A stretch of 51,352 nucleotides of DNA, taken from contig JAURLI010000063.1 of assembly GCA_030831315.1 (NCBI GenBank), forward strand, positions 1 to 51,352. The letters run 5' to 3'. The position numbers were made by a program, and so were the translations under genes. The stretch is from Alphaproteobacteria bacterium. GTDB lineage: Bacteria; Pseudomonadota; Alphaproteobacteria; SMXQ01. Shown here piece after piece: positions 27,001-37,249 of this stretch; position 1 is the stretch's first letter, and each line of letters opens with the position of its first letter. A model generated the notes under the pieces. That model saw only the letters and a list, made by a program, of their open reading frames with translations. It made no database searches and was not told the origin of the DNA.

Positions 27001-27486
27001 ATGAGCAACACGGGCATCGCACAAGGCAAGTCAGGCGCTTTCGCGTCCGAAGACACGGCACGGCGCCATCGCGTCGCCCGCGAGCTTCTGGCCGAGGCCG
27101 ACGCCATCGCGTCGCTGCTCGCCAACAACGATACGGCGCTCGGCAGCGACGAGGTGAAGTTCCTGTCGCGGCTGCGCGATTCGCTGATCGCACGGGCGGG
27201 CGACCTCTGCGACGTGCAGGCGACAATGCCGACGCGGCCCGGCACCGGCACCGCAACGTCTGCCGCTCCGGCGGCCGGCGGGGACGGCACGGGGGGCCTC
27301 GATCTCGCGCGCACGGTTGTGGTCTGCTACCTGATGTTCCTGTTCGCGTTTCTCGGCTACCTGTTCGCGAAAAGCCACCTGATGCGCGTCGACGTGACCG
27401 GCGACATCGTCGAGATGTTCAAGGTCTTCCTGCTGCCGACGGTGATGCTGGTGCTGGGCTTCTTCTTCGGGGCGTCCCGCCGCTAG
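27001..27486 (+). CDS. Hypothetical membrane protein, two helices
   Basis: This protein of 161 residues is of unknown family. The N-terminal 70 residues are charged and helical (DTARRHRVARELLAEADA, FLSRLRDSLIARAGDL). A low-complexity Gly/Ala/Thr linker (about 77-100) joins it to two membrane helices (VVCYLMFLFAFLGYLFA and VFLLPTVMLVLGFFFG). ATG 27001 is preceded by GGGG. It lies 63 bases after mrp and may share its transcript. It converges with the enolase-superfamily gene 21 bases away. Confidence 0.6.
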   Translation: MSNTGIAQGKSGAFASEDTARRHRVARELLAEADAIASLLANNDTALGSDEVKFLSRLRDSLIARAGDLCDVQATMPTRPGTGTATSAAPAAGGDGTGGLDLARTVVVCYLMFLFAFLGYLFAKSHLMRVDVTGDIVEMFKVFLLPTVMLVLGFFFGASRR

Positions 27487-27507
27487 GCGGGCAACGAATG
27501 AGTGCCG

Positions 27508-28644
27508 CTAGGCGACGGCGAATTCGCCGATAGCGCCATCCCTGATTTCGAAGCCAAGGCCCGGCCGGTCGGTCATCTCGAGATGGCCGTCGCGAAATTC
27601 GGGCAGACCATCGAAAATCTTTTCCGCTGCCCGCGCCGAACTCAGCTGATGCTCGATGCCGCTCGCCTGGGCGAGGCCCGCGTGCAGATGCGCATTGTGA
27701 TAGGTGGCGCCGCCGCCGTGAAAGACGCGCAGGCCCGCCGCCGAGGCCATCTGCGCCGCGCGCGCGGCCCCCGTGAACCCGCCGCCGACGATGACGTTGG
27801 GCTGGACGATGTCGATGGCATGGGCGGCGATCATGTCGCGGAAGCGCGATACCTGGCCCTCGCTCTGGCCGCAGGCGATCTTCATCTGGGGCACGCGCTG
27901 GCGCAGCGCCGCCATGGCGGGAATGTCGTTGGCGATGATCGGCTCTTCATAAAAGGCGACGCCGAGATCGGCGGCACGGGCAGCAAGATCGGCAGCGTGA
28001 TCGAGATCGAGCCGCGCGGCGCCGTCGATGGCGATTTCCACGCCTTCGCCCCCCGCATCGCGCAAAGCGCGGATGCGCGCGATGTCCTCGCCGATCATCT
28101 TGTCGAGATCGACCACATCCTCGCGGGCGTCCAGCCCCGGCCGTCCCACCTGCATCTTGAGCGACTCATAGCCACGCGCACACATCAGCCGCCCGGCCTC
28201 GGCCAGCTGGTCGCGGTCGAAGAACGAAAAGCCGCAAGTGGCATAGGCCGGGATCCTCCGGCGGGCGCCGCCGACCAGCACCCAGACGGGGCGACCCGCA
28301 AGCTTGCCCTTGATGTCCCAGAGCGCGATGTCGATGGCCGAAAGCGCGTTGCAACCGATCCCCGTCTGCCCCGGCGCGGTCAGCGCCCACAGGGCCACGT
28401 TCCAGGCGTGCTCGTGTCCGGTGGCATCGAGGCCGAGGATCGCCGGCCGCGCCACGTGGTTGATCGCGGCCGCGACCACGGGTGCGGGTGCAAGCGCGGT
28501 CATCCCGTGACCGACCTGGCCGGAAGCGGTTTCGACCTCGACATAAGTCAGCGAGGCTTGGCGCCGGGTATCGGAGCCCGCCCATTTGAAATCGACGGGA
28601 ACTTCCAGCGCGTAAGCTTCGACGCGGGTGATGGTGTGGTTCAT
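27508..28644 (-). CDS. Mandelate racemase / muconate lactonizing enzyme family protein
   Basis: This enolase-superfamily protein of 378 residues abstracts a proton next to a carboxylate. It has the N-terminal capping domain, then a barrel with metal ligands likely in AIDGAARLD, YEEP and CGQSEGQ. An Asp in DIVQPNV and a His in RVFHGGGA fit the His-Asp dyad of the mandelate racemase group. The usual KxK motif reads SLKMQVG, with Gln in place of the second Lys, so the reaction may be of a special type. ATG 28644 follows GAGAGGGG. The substrate is unknown; a sugar acid is possible. Confidence 0.85.
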   Translation of the reverse strand: MNHTITRVEAYALEVPVDFKWAGSDTRRQASLTYVEVETASGQVGHGMTALAPAPVVAAAINHVARPAILGLDATGHEHAWNVALWALTAPGQTGIGCNALSAIDIALWDIKGKLAGRPVWVLVGGARRRIPAYATCGFSFFDRDQLAEAGRLMCARGYESLKMQVGRPGLDAREDVVDLDKMIGEDIARIRALRDAGGEGVEIAIDGAARLDLDHAADLAARAADLGVAFYEEPIIANDIPAMAALRQRVPQMKIACGQSEGQVSRFRDMIAAHAIDIVQPNVIVGGGFTGAARAAQMASAAGLRVFHGGGATYHNAHLHAGLAQASGIEHQLSSARAAEKIFDGLPEFRDGHLEMTDRPGLGFEIRDGAIGEFAVA

Positions 28645-28684
28645 GTCTTTCCCCTCTCGCCCGCGCCGCTCAATGGTGGAACGG

Positions 28685-29023
28685 TCAGGACCGTGGCCGG
28701 ATCTGGTATTTTTCCAGTTCGGCACCGAGCCGCCCGATACAGGCGAGCCCCGTCATGCGGAAATCGGAAATCAGCGACCATCCGGGATAGGTGAAGGTCG
28801 CGGGCTTGTTGTGCTCGATGAAGAAGTGCGACACCCAGGCGAACAGGTAGAGCGACGGCAGGGTGAACACCAGCGTCCACCATTCGCCGCTGCGCCATGC
28901 ATAGGCGATGACGACGCCGATCATCGCGGTCCCGACATAGTGGAAGACCCGCGTCGCGCGTTTCGAATGTTCGCCGAGGTAGAACGGCCAGAAGTCGGCG
29001 TAAGTCGTGATCTTTCCGGCCAT
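28685..29023 (-). CDS. Mpo1-like (DUF962) small membrane protein
   Basis: This protein of 112 residues has the DUF962/Mpo1 pattern: FWPFYLGEHSKRATRVFHYVG, two membrane helices, and FFIEHNKPATFTYPGWSLI. The yeast relative Mpo1 is an Fe(II)-dependent dioxygenase of lipid metabolism; the bacterial members are mostly untested. The conserved His residues (GEHS, VFHY, SHFFIEHN) are present. It lies 14 bases after thyX and 40 bases before the enolase-family gene, on the same strand. Confidence 0.8.
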   Translation of the reverse strand: MAGKITTYADFWPFYLGEHSKRATRVFHYVGTAMIGVVIAYAWRSGEWWTLVFTLPSLYLFAWVSHFFIEHNKPATFTYPGWSLISDFRMTGLACIGRLGAELEKYQIRPRS

Positions 29024-29037
29024 GTGCTTCTCCGCCC

Positions 29038-29976
29038 CTAGGGTTCGCGGCCCAGCGCGTCCATCATCTCGCGCCATTCGCGTGCCGACAGGCCCGATGA
29101 TTTCTGATCGACCTTTTCACCCGCAAGCAGCCGCTTGACCGCATCGAGCCCCTTGGCCGACAGGTGGAAGCCGCCCATGCGGTACTGGCAGAAGGCTTCA
29201 TAGGTGATCGGCACCCAGCGCTTGAGGGTGTCGAGCATGACATCGGCATAAACGCGGATCTCAAACTGGGCATGCGGATCGGCGCGCAAGCTGAGGAAAT
29301 GCAGAAGATTGTGCAGATCCGTCTTCCAGTACCACTGGGTATAGAAGTTGAGCGTCAGGTTCATGCGCGCGAGCTCGCGCGCGAGGCCCTGGCGGCCTGG
29401 ATCGCGCGGCTGGCCGTCGGGACCTTCGTTCAGCATTTCCTCGTAATGGGCATAGGTCTGCTCGGAATCTTCCTTGAGCAGCTCCATCACGCGCTTGGCT
29501 TCCGCGCCCGTCAGCGCGTCGCCCCGGCCCTGCCGGTTGGAGGACGACTGCACGCCGAGGTTTTCCGCCGACGGCAGGTAAAACTCGTTGTCGAGGATCG
29601 AGTAGCGGGCCGAGTATTCGTTGACGTTGGCGGTGCGATGGCGGATCCACTGGCGCGCCACGAAGATGGGCAGCTTCACGTGGTACTTGATCTCGCACAT
29701 CTCGAAGGGCGTCGTGTGCCGGTGGCGCATCAGGTAATTGATGAGCCCGGCATCCTCGCTCACCCGGCGCGTACCCTTGCCGTAGGACACCCGCGCCGCC
29801 TGCACGACGGCGGCATCGTCACCCATGTAATCGACGACGCGCACGAAGCCGTGGTCGAGGACGGGCAGGGCCTCATAGAGGATTTCCTCCAGCCCCGGAA
29901 CGGTGGGGCGGCGGGTCTGGCTCGACTGCGCGCGGGCGCTTTCGATTTCGGCTTTTTGTTCTGGGCTGAGCGGCAT
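29038..29976 (-). CDS. thyX: FAD-dependent thymidylate synthase ThyX
   Basis: ThyX of 312 residues methylates dUMP to dTMP with methylenetetrahydrofolate and reduced FAD. The signature [14 protein letters not shown] fits the RHRxxxxxExSxRY motif exactly. No thyA is in the window. The 30-residue N-terminal tail and the C-terminal 40 residues extend the core. It diverges from the tmRNA gene. Confidence 0.97.
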   Translation of the reverse strand: MPLSPEQKAEIESARAQSSQTRRPTVPGLEEILYEALPVLDHGFVRVVDYMGDDAAVVQAARVSYGKGTRRVSEDAGLINYLMRHRHTTPFEMCEIKYHVKLPIFVARQWIRHRTANVNEYSARYSILDNEFYLPSAENLGVQSSSNRQGRGDALTGAEAKRVMELLKEDSEQTYAHYEEMLNEGPDGQPRDPGRQGLARELARMNLTLNFYTQWYWKTDLHNLLHFLSLRADPHAQFEIRVYADVMLDTLKRWVPITYEAFCQYRMGGFHLSAKGLDAVKRLLAGEKVDQKSSGLSAREWREMMDALGREP

Positions 29977-30091
29977 CGGCGGGAAATGGCTGATTTCGTG
30001 GGTTTTTTATCGGACTTGCCGCACTTTACCGGCTTCGGGGGCCAAGGGGAAGCGCGCGCCCGCGGCCCTTTAAAAAGAAGCGGCAAATCCC

Positions 30092-30097
30092 TATATT
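30092..30097 (+). promoter_or_regulatory. Probable -10 element of ssrA
   Basis: TATATT stands about seven bases before the likely transcript start. The -35 position reads TTTAAA or similar, a weak match. The first transcribed bases would form the stable hairpin GCCGC-TTCG-GCGGC. Confidence 0.4.
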
Positions 30098-30103
30098 CGT
30101 GGT

Positions 30104-30375
30104 GCCGCTTCGGCGGCTATGGCGATAAACGTCTTGTGGAATAAGCGTTGCGGACCCGGGGGCAGTACCCGGCGCCTCCACCAATTCCGTTCGGCCCGCC
30201 CGCAAGGGCGTGGTCCATCCGACGGGGGCGAACCAGGATCGACGCGCGTGGTAAAGACATGATTTTTGCCCGGCATGATACCGCCGTTATCGGGTCAATC
30301 TCTAAGTGCGAACGATAACGAGTACGCACTCGCTGCTTAAATAAGCAAGCGCGGCCCGGGGGGCGCCGGGCAACA
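30104..30375 (+). ncRNA. ssrA: Permuted two-piece tmRNA gene
   Basis: The tRNA-like 3' part is encoded first and ends CGCCTCC-A-CCA (30173-30183). A 40-base spacer follows. The 5' part starts GGGGGCG at 30224, so the mature RNA would have two pieces, as in alphaproteobacteria. The two strands form the 7-bp acceptor stem with G3-U70, the identity pair for alanyl-tRNA synthetase. The T stem CCGGG/CCCGG encloses the loop GGCAGTA. The tag frame at 30308-30340 reads ANDNEYALAA then TAA, with the expected ALAA end recognised by ClpX and SspB. tmRNA rescues stalled ribosomes. The outer ends are approximate; a GC hairpin at about 30352-30374 is near the 3' end of the coding piece. Confidence 0.93.
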
Positions 30376-30467
30376 GAAGCCCCCCACCTTATCCTTGCCC
30401 TCCACACCTTCCCCCCCGCTTTTCTCCCGAGTATAGTGTGGCCCGACCAGCGCGACGGACCGGTGAC

Positions 30468-30953
30468 GTGAGCGACGAAGACCTTTTCAATTACGACATG
30501 ATGGTGGAAGACGCGATGCGCGGCCTCGTACGCGAGGCGCTGCACAAGGCGGCGGCGCACGGCCTTCCCGGCGGCCATCATTTCTACATTTCCTTCCGCA
30601 CCGACGCCGAAGGCGTCGGCATGCCGGCACCGCTGCGCGCGCAATACCCGAAGGAAATCACCGTGGTGCTGCAGCACCAGTTCTGGAACCTCGATGTGGG
30701 CGAGGACGGATTCTCGGTCGAGCTCGCCTTCGCGGGCAGACGCGAGCGCCTCGACGTACCCTATGCCGCGCTGTCGGGCTTTGCCGACCCGTCCGCCCAG
30801 TTCGGGCTCAAGTTCGGCGCCGAACAGAAGGCCTCGGCCACCGCCGGCGCACCGGCGAAAGCCAAGGGCGACAACGCCCCCGCGGCCAAGCCCGAGGCCG
30901 AAGCGACACCGGGCGAAAAAGTCATATCGCTCGACCAGTTCCGCAAGAAGTAA
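30468..30953 (+). CDS. sspB: SspB, ClpXP adaptor for ssrA-tagged proteins
   Basis: This protein of 161 residues is of the alpha-type SspB family, which binds the ssrA tag and delivers tagged proteins to ClpXP. The core pattern is [18 protein letters not shown], then [11 protein letters not shown] and [15 protein letters not shown], then [14 protein letters not shown] disordered Ala/Pro/Lys linker leads to the C-terminal ClpX-binding tail [13 protein letters not shown] chose GTG 30468, which gives the usual short N-terminus; an upstream GTG at 30438 is in frame. It lies directly downstream of the tmRNA gene that makes the tag. Confidence 0.93.
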   Translation: MSDEDLFNYDMMVEDAMRGLVREALHKAAAHGLPGGHHFYISFRTDAEGVGMPAPLRAQYPKEITVVLQHQFWNLDVGEDGFSVELAFAGRRERLDVPYAALSGFADPSAQFGLKFGAEQKASATAGAPAKAKGDNAPAAKPEAEATPGEKVISLDQFRKK

Positions 30954-30991
30954 GCGACGTCTTTCACCATCCGACCACGGAAACGGAGATC

Positions 30992-32618
<1,627 letters not shown>

Positions 32619-32644
<26 letters not shown>

Positions 32645-33257
32645 TCTCCTGATCGACGGACCGGCGCGAGCACCGCTGACGGTGGTGCTGGCGCACGGCG
32701 CCGGCGCGGGCATGGAGCATCCGTTCATGGCGGCGGTCGCGCGCGGACTTGCCGATGGCGGCATGCGTGTCGCGCGGTTCGAGTTTCCTTACATGGCGGC
32801 GCGCCGGGTGGACGGCAGGAAACGCCCGCCCGACCGCGCGCCGGTGCTGGAAGATGCCTTTCGCGACGCCATCGCGGCGACAAAGGCGCGCAACGTCGTG
32901 CTGGCGGGCAAATCCATGGGGGCGCGCATCGCGGCGTCTCTTGCCGGTGAGCTGGGGGCGCGCGGACTGATCTGCCTCGGCTATCCTTTTCACGCGCCGG
33001 GCAAGCCGGTCGGCAATCGCGCCGATGCGCTCAAGTCCATGACGGTGCCGACCCTGATCCTGCAAGGCAGCCGCGATGCCTTCGGCACGCGGGCCGAAGT
33101 TTCCCGCTATCGTCTCGCGCCTAGGGTGCGGGTGCATTACCTCGAAGACGGCGACCACTCGCTGAAGCCCCGCAAGGCGTCAGGCCGCACCGAGGAGCAG
33201 AACATCGCCGAAGCGGTGACCGAGGCGCTTGCCTTCCTTGGGGGACTTGCACGGTGA
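32619..33257 (+). CDS. Alpha/beta hydrolase, KANL3/Tex30-like family
   Basis: This protein of 212 residues has an alpha/beta-hydrolase fold of the dienelactone-hydrolase-like type. [16 protein letters not shown] forms the oxyanion region, [11 protein letters not shown] holds the nucleophile Ser, [10 protein letters not shown] the acid Asp, and [11 protein letters not shown] the His. The substrate is unknown. Its start lies inside the 3' end of the fumarase gene and its stop overlaps the next start, so the three genes are coupled. Confidence 0.85.
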
Positions 33258-33484
33258 CGCTCAAGCGCCATTCCTTGAGCCTCGGCGGGCACCGCACCTC
33301 GGTCGCCATCGAAGATGCCTTCTGGCGCGAAATCCAGCGCATCGCGCAAGAGCGCAACATCAGCGTTGCCCGGCTTGTCGCCGAAGTCGATGAGGCCCGC
33401 GCTGGCGAAGACCCGCCGCCCAATCTCGGCAGCGCGCTCAGGCTGTTCGTGCTGGCGGAGCTGAAAGCCCGCACGCGGGGCTGA
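33254..33484 (+). CDS. Ribbon-helix-helix domain protein
   Basis: This protein of 76 residues has the RHH_4 pattern found in alphaproteobacteria: RHSLSLGGHRTSVAIEDAFW forms the strand and first helix, and ISVARLVAEVDEARA the second. Such proteins may bind DNA as dimers; their targets are not known. The GTG start overlaps the preceding stop by four bases. In related genomes this gene often sits with DUF4169 near fumarase and sspB. Confidence 0.85.
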   Translation: MTLKRHSLSLGGHRTSVAIEDAFWREIQRIAQERNISVARLVAEVDEARAGEDPPPNLGSALRLFVLAELKARTRG

Positions 33485-33495
33485 TCGGCCGGAAA

Positions 33496-36400
33496 TTACT
33501 TCTTCTGAAGAAGGTCGAAGATGCCGCGAATGAATTCGTCGGCTTTCGGCGGCGCGGGCTGGCTCGGCTGCGGCGCGGGCTGCGCCTGACCGGGCTGCGG
33601 CGTCACCTGCGGTGCGGTTTGCGGTGTCGTGCCCTTCTTGCGGTTGATCATCTGCTGCAGCAGTCCGCCCGCGGCGCGGCTGAACAGCCATGACTGCAAT
33701 TCGTTGACGTTGAAGATGCGCCGCGGCTGATCGAGCGGCCCCTTGAGCGCCATGCGGAAAGGCGGCGCGTCACGATGGCCCGACAGGCGGAACAGCCCGT
33801 TGGCATCGATCGTCCAGCGCGGCAGGTCGGCCGTCACCGTGGCACTGCCGCTGCCGCCATCGGCGGCGAGCGCGATATCGCTGGAGCGCAGCACGCCCTT
33901 GTCGATCTTGAAGGTGCCGGCAAGGCGCGAAAACTTCGTGGTGCCGCCTGACATCGCCGTTTGCAGCAGCGACAGGATCGCCGTCGGCTGGTCGAGGTTC
34001 TTGAGCCGCTCGTTGACGCGCCCGAGATCGAAGCCGGTGACGGCGCCGTCCACCGCCTCGATAGTACCGGTGCCGCCCAGCGACGATACCAGCGCCCGGC
34101 TCGATGCGCCCTTGCCCGCGACGTTCATGCGAAACGTCACGGTGCCCTTGGCGATGTCGAGATCCGTCGCGTTGAACATCGCCTTGGAAAGATCGGCGCG
34201 GGAAACGTCGATGTCGGCGCGCAGGTCCGCCGTCTCGCCCGGCTTTGCAGGTGCAGCGAGCGAGCCGGTCGCGGCGAAACTGCCGCCCACCGTGCGCCCG
34301 GAAATGCGACGCACGTCGAAACGCCCGCCTGCCAGCGTGATGTCGATGCGCGGATCGTTGACCTGCCAGGCCCGCCAGTCGAGGCGCTTGCCCTCGATCT
34401 TCACATCGGCATCGAAATCGCGCAGCGTCTTGAGATCGAGCGGCGCATCGGACCACGGTGCCGCACCCGCAGGGGGCACGCCCGCGCCACGGCGGCCGGT
34501 TTCGGCCGGAGCCACCGATACGGATGCCGGGATGAAATGATCGGCGACGATGACGCCCGCCTTGAAATCCGCCGTCATCTTGGGCCGCACCGCGGCAAGG
34601 GCGAAAGTTACGTTGCCCGTCATCTCGGCCTCGCCGAAGCGGGCGGCGACATTGGCGAGCTTGAGATCGAGCCCCGCCCCGTCGGCACGTGCGGCAAGCG
34701 AGAACGGCCCCTTGCCGGCGACGCGCGGCGTGTAGTCTGGCAGGAACAGGCGCAGGAATTCGACATAGTTCGGATGATCGGCCTTGAGGTCGAGGCCGAG
34801 CCGCGGCGCCGTCGCGAGATCGGCGAGGCTGCCCTTCAGGGCCACCCGCAGGGCACCCGCCGCAAGGCTGGCATCGATATTGGTGGACTTGGCATCCGAG
34901 CGCATCACGCCATCGAAAGCAAAGGGCCGCAATTTTGCCGCGGGCAACCCGTCGCCGAGCCCGACAAGCGCCGCCAGCTTTTCCGGCGCGCCGGTGGAAA
35001 GGGAGAACCTGAGATCAGGCAGCGGCGCCTTGTCGAGATCGGCAATCTTTCCCGAGAGCGCCAATTTGCCGCCCGCGAAATCGGCAATATTGAACGACTT
35101 GATCGCGAGATCGCCGCCGACCAGCGTGCCGTCGAGGGTGACACCTTTGAGCGCCATGCCCTTCACGGTCAGCGCATCGGCGCGGGCGCGGATATTGGCA
35201 TCAAATGCGGCAAACCCGCCCCCGGCCGCAGCGGGCTTGGCCGCGGGTTTTGCCGCGGGCGCGCCTGCGCCGGCCTTGGCCTTCGCCAGATAGGCGTCGA
35301 GGTTCAACTGATCGATGCTGATGTTGGCACCGAGCGCCAGGCGTTCGCGCAGGGCGACGACGATACCGCCGCCGATCCGTGTCGAATCGAAGCGCAGGTC
35401 GATATCGCGCAGTTCCAGCCTTTCGGGCGCATAACCGACGCCCGTGCGCAGCGACACGCGGTGCAGCCGGTCGGGCGCGATGGCCGAATGATCGATGCCG
35501 GCCCAGTCGAGAAGTGCGCGCGCATCAGCCGTGGTGACGTCGAACCTGCCGTCGAAATGGGGGGCACCATCGCGCGCGGTCAGCCTGCCGCTGGCCGAGG
35601 CTTCGGAACCGCCCGGCAGTTCCGCCGCAAAACGCGCGAGGGACAGTGTCCCGCGGTCGAGCTGGCCCTGAAGCGCCACGTTGCGCATGGCGCCCTTGCG
35701 CCAGGTCACGCCGCCGATGCGGGCATCGAAGGCAAGCTTGAGATCGCGCGGCAGTGCGAAAGGTGCCGCCTTTGCGGCCGGCTTGGGGGACACCTCAGGA
35801 GCGCCCGTTGATGCGGGCGCGGCGCCAAGCCAGGTGTCGAGATCGAGGGTATTTGCGGCAAAGGTAGCGTCGACCGAAGTCACGGTGCCGAGCCTCGCGC
35901 TGACAGCACCCGAAAAGCGCGCGCCATTGACGGCAAGGTCGATATCGTTGACAGAAACGGTGCGCTCGTCGGCGGCCAGGGCCGCACGCAGGGTAAACTT
36001 GCGCGCGAGCGCCACAGGCCCGCCGTCGCCCTGGGTCAGCGCGCCGATCAGAGCCGAAAGATTATCGCCGCCGGCATCGAGCTTGACCTCCACCCGCGGC
36101 GCGTCACCGAGCGCAATGCGCCCCGTGATATCGGCATGGGCCTTGGCGCCGGGAACCTCGATGCGGCCCGAAAGCGCCGCCGGCTGGGCGCCGTTGAAGC
36201 GGCCTGTCTTTCCTTCGATCGCAACAGGCACGCCGCGCAGTTTCGCACGCCCGCGCAGCACGAAAGGCCCGGCGAGTGTTTCAGCGGCGAGGCGCGCTTC
36301 GATGTCTTCGATCTTCTCGATGCTGTTGCTGCGCGAATCGCGGTAGGTCACGCGCCCGCGCGAAATCACCACCTGTTCGAGGCGCACCGCGTCCGTGGCA

Positions 36401-36846
36401 GCCGAATCCGCGCCAGCGCCCGCCCCTTTCGCAGTGTCAGGCTTTTTGCCCGCGCCGAAATCCCAGTTCACGCGCCCGTCGGCAAGGGACTCCAGCTCGA
36501 TATCGGCACCGCGCAATATGACGGAGGACACCTCGACCTTGCCCGACAGGAGCGGCCAAAACGCAATGCGCACGTCGAGCGCATCGAGCTTCGCCATCTC
36601 GGGCGCCTGCGCGCCCTCCAGGTTGGCGAGCCGGACCTTGGCAACGGAAAGCTGCGGCGCGGGCAGAAGAGCGACGGAAATATTGCCGTCGATCGTCAGC
36701 CTGCGGCCGGTGGCCTTGCGCACCTCGGTCGCGATCTCGGCCCGGTAGGCATTCCAGTCGATGAAGCCGGGCGCGACCAGCGCCGCGCCAACCGCAAGAC
36801 CGATGATCGCAAAAAGGCCGATCAGGGCTTTTTTCAAGAAACGCAC
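33496..36846 (-). CDS. AsmA-family inner-membrane/periplasmic protein
   Basis: This protein of 1116 residues has an N-terminal membrane helix (KALIGLFAIIGLAVGAALVA) and a long periplasmic region of repeated beta strands. It begins with VRKATGRRLTIDG and ends with the AsmA C-terminal domain (VSSLGGTGTIEAVDGAVTGF, LAGTFKIDKGVLRSSDIAL). AsmA-like proteins are thought to act as lipid-transfer bridges between inner and outer membranes. A Gln/Pro-rich tail (about residues 1070-1100) precedes the last helix. It stands on the opposite strand between the RHH gene and DUF4169. Confidence 0.92.
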   Translation of the reverse strand: MRFLKKALIGLFAIIGLAVGAALVAPGFIDWNAYRAEIATEVRKATGRRLTIDGNISVALLPAPQLSVAKVRLANLEGAQAPEMAKLDALDVRIAFWPLLSGKVEVSSVILRGADIELESLADGRVNWDFGAGKKPDTAKGAGAGADSAATDAVRLEQVVISRGRVTYRDSRSNSIEKIEDIEARLAAETLAGPFVLRGRAKLRGVPVAIEGKTGRFNGAQPAALSGRIEVPGAKAHADITGRIALGDAPRVEVKLDAGGDNLSALIGALTQGDGGPVALARKFTLRAALAADERTVSVNDIDLAVNGARFSGAVSARLGTVTSVDATFAANTLDLDTWLGAAPASTGAPEVSPKPAAKAAPFALPRDLKLAFDARIGGVTWRKGAMRNVALQGQLDRGTLSLARFAAELPGGSEASASGRLTARDGAPHFDGRFDVTTADARALLDWAGIDHSAIAPDRLHRVSLRTGVGYAPERLELRDIDLRFDSTRIGGGIVVALRERLALGANISIDQLNLDAYLAKAKAGAGAPAAKPAAKPAAAGGGFAAFDANIRARADALTVKGMALKGVTLDGTLVGGDLAIKSFNIADFAGGKLALSGKIADLDKAPLPDLRFSLSTGAPEKLAALVGLGDGLPAAKLRPFAFDGVMRSDAKSTNIDASLAAGALRVALKGSLADLATAPRLGLDLKADHPNYVEFLRLFLPDYTPRVAGKGPFSLAARADGAGLDLKLANVAARFGEAEMTGNVTFALAAVRPKMTADFKAGVIVADHFIPASVSVAPAETGRRGAGVPPAGAAPWSDAPLDLKTLRDFDADVKIEGKRLDWRAWQVNDPRIDITLAGGRFDVRRISGRTVGGSFAATGSLAAPAKPGETADLRADIDVSRADLSKAMFNATDLDIAKGTVTFRMNVAGKGASSRALVSSLGGTGTIEAVDGAVTGFDLGRVNERLKNLDQPTAILSLLQTAMSGGTTKFSRLAGTFKIDKGVLRSSDIALAADGGSGSATVTADLPRWTIDANGLFRLSGHRDAPPFRMALKGPLDQPRRIFNVNELQSWLFSRAAGGLLQQMINRKKGTTPQTAPQVTPQPGQAQPAPQPSQPAPPKADEFIRGIFDLLQKK

Positions 36847-37021
36847 TCCATGGACGATTGCCGGTTAACTGCGTTTTCTACCATATCAAATGTGGCACCA
36901 TCATGGTGCCTTGCTGGAAACCGGGCGCTTGGCTCTGGACGGCGGCCGCATTTTTTGCGTTAATTGAAGCGTCAAATTTGGCGGTGTCGTCGGGCGCCGC
37001 CGCAGACCCGGCAGGCACTTC

Positions 37022-37246
37022 ATGGGCGACATCATCAACCTGAACAAGTTCCGAAAAGAGCGGCAGCGCGAAGCCGAAAAAAAGGCCGCACGCGACAATC
37101 GCGTTCGCTTTGGCCGCACCGGTGCCGAAAAAGCCTCCGAGCGTGCAACAGCCGAAAAGGCAGAAGCCGAATTGTCCGGCAAGATGCGCGATGCGCGCCG
37201 GGATGAAGACGGCGCGCCGGATGCGCCGGAGCCCAAGGCGCGCTAG
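37022..37246 (+). CDS. DUF4169 family protein
   Basis: This small basic protein of 74 residues has the DUF4169 hallmark INLNKFRKERQREAEKKAA, followed by RVRFGRTGAEK. The function is unknown. ATG 37022 follows GGCAGG. It converges with the 5-oxoprolinase gene, three bases away. In relatives it usually adjoins the ribbon-helix-helix gene; here AsmA lies between them. Confidence 0.88.
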   Translation: MGDIINLNKFRKERQREAEKKAARDNRVRFGRTGAEKASERATAEKAEAELSGKMRDARRDEDGAPDAPEPKAR

Positions 37247-37249
37247 ACG

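Noticed and set aside
27479-27514. Direct repeat GCCGCTAGGCG at 27479 and 27504
   Set aside because: Each copy spans the stop codon of one of two convergent genes. With short GC-rich words this is likely chance.
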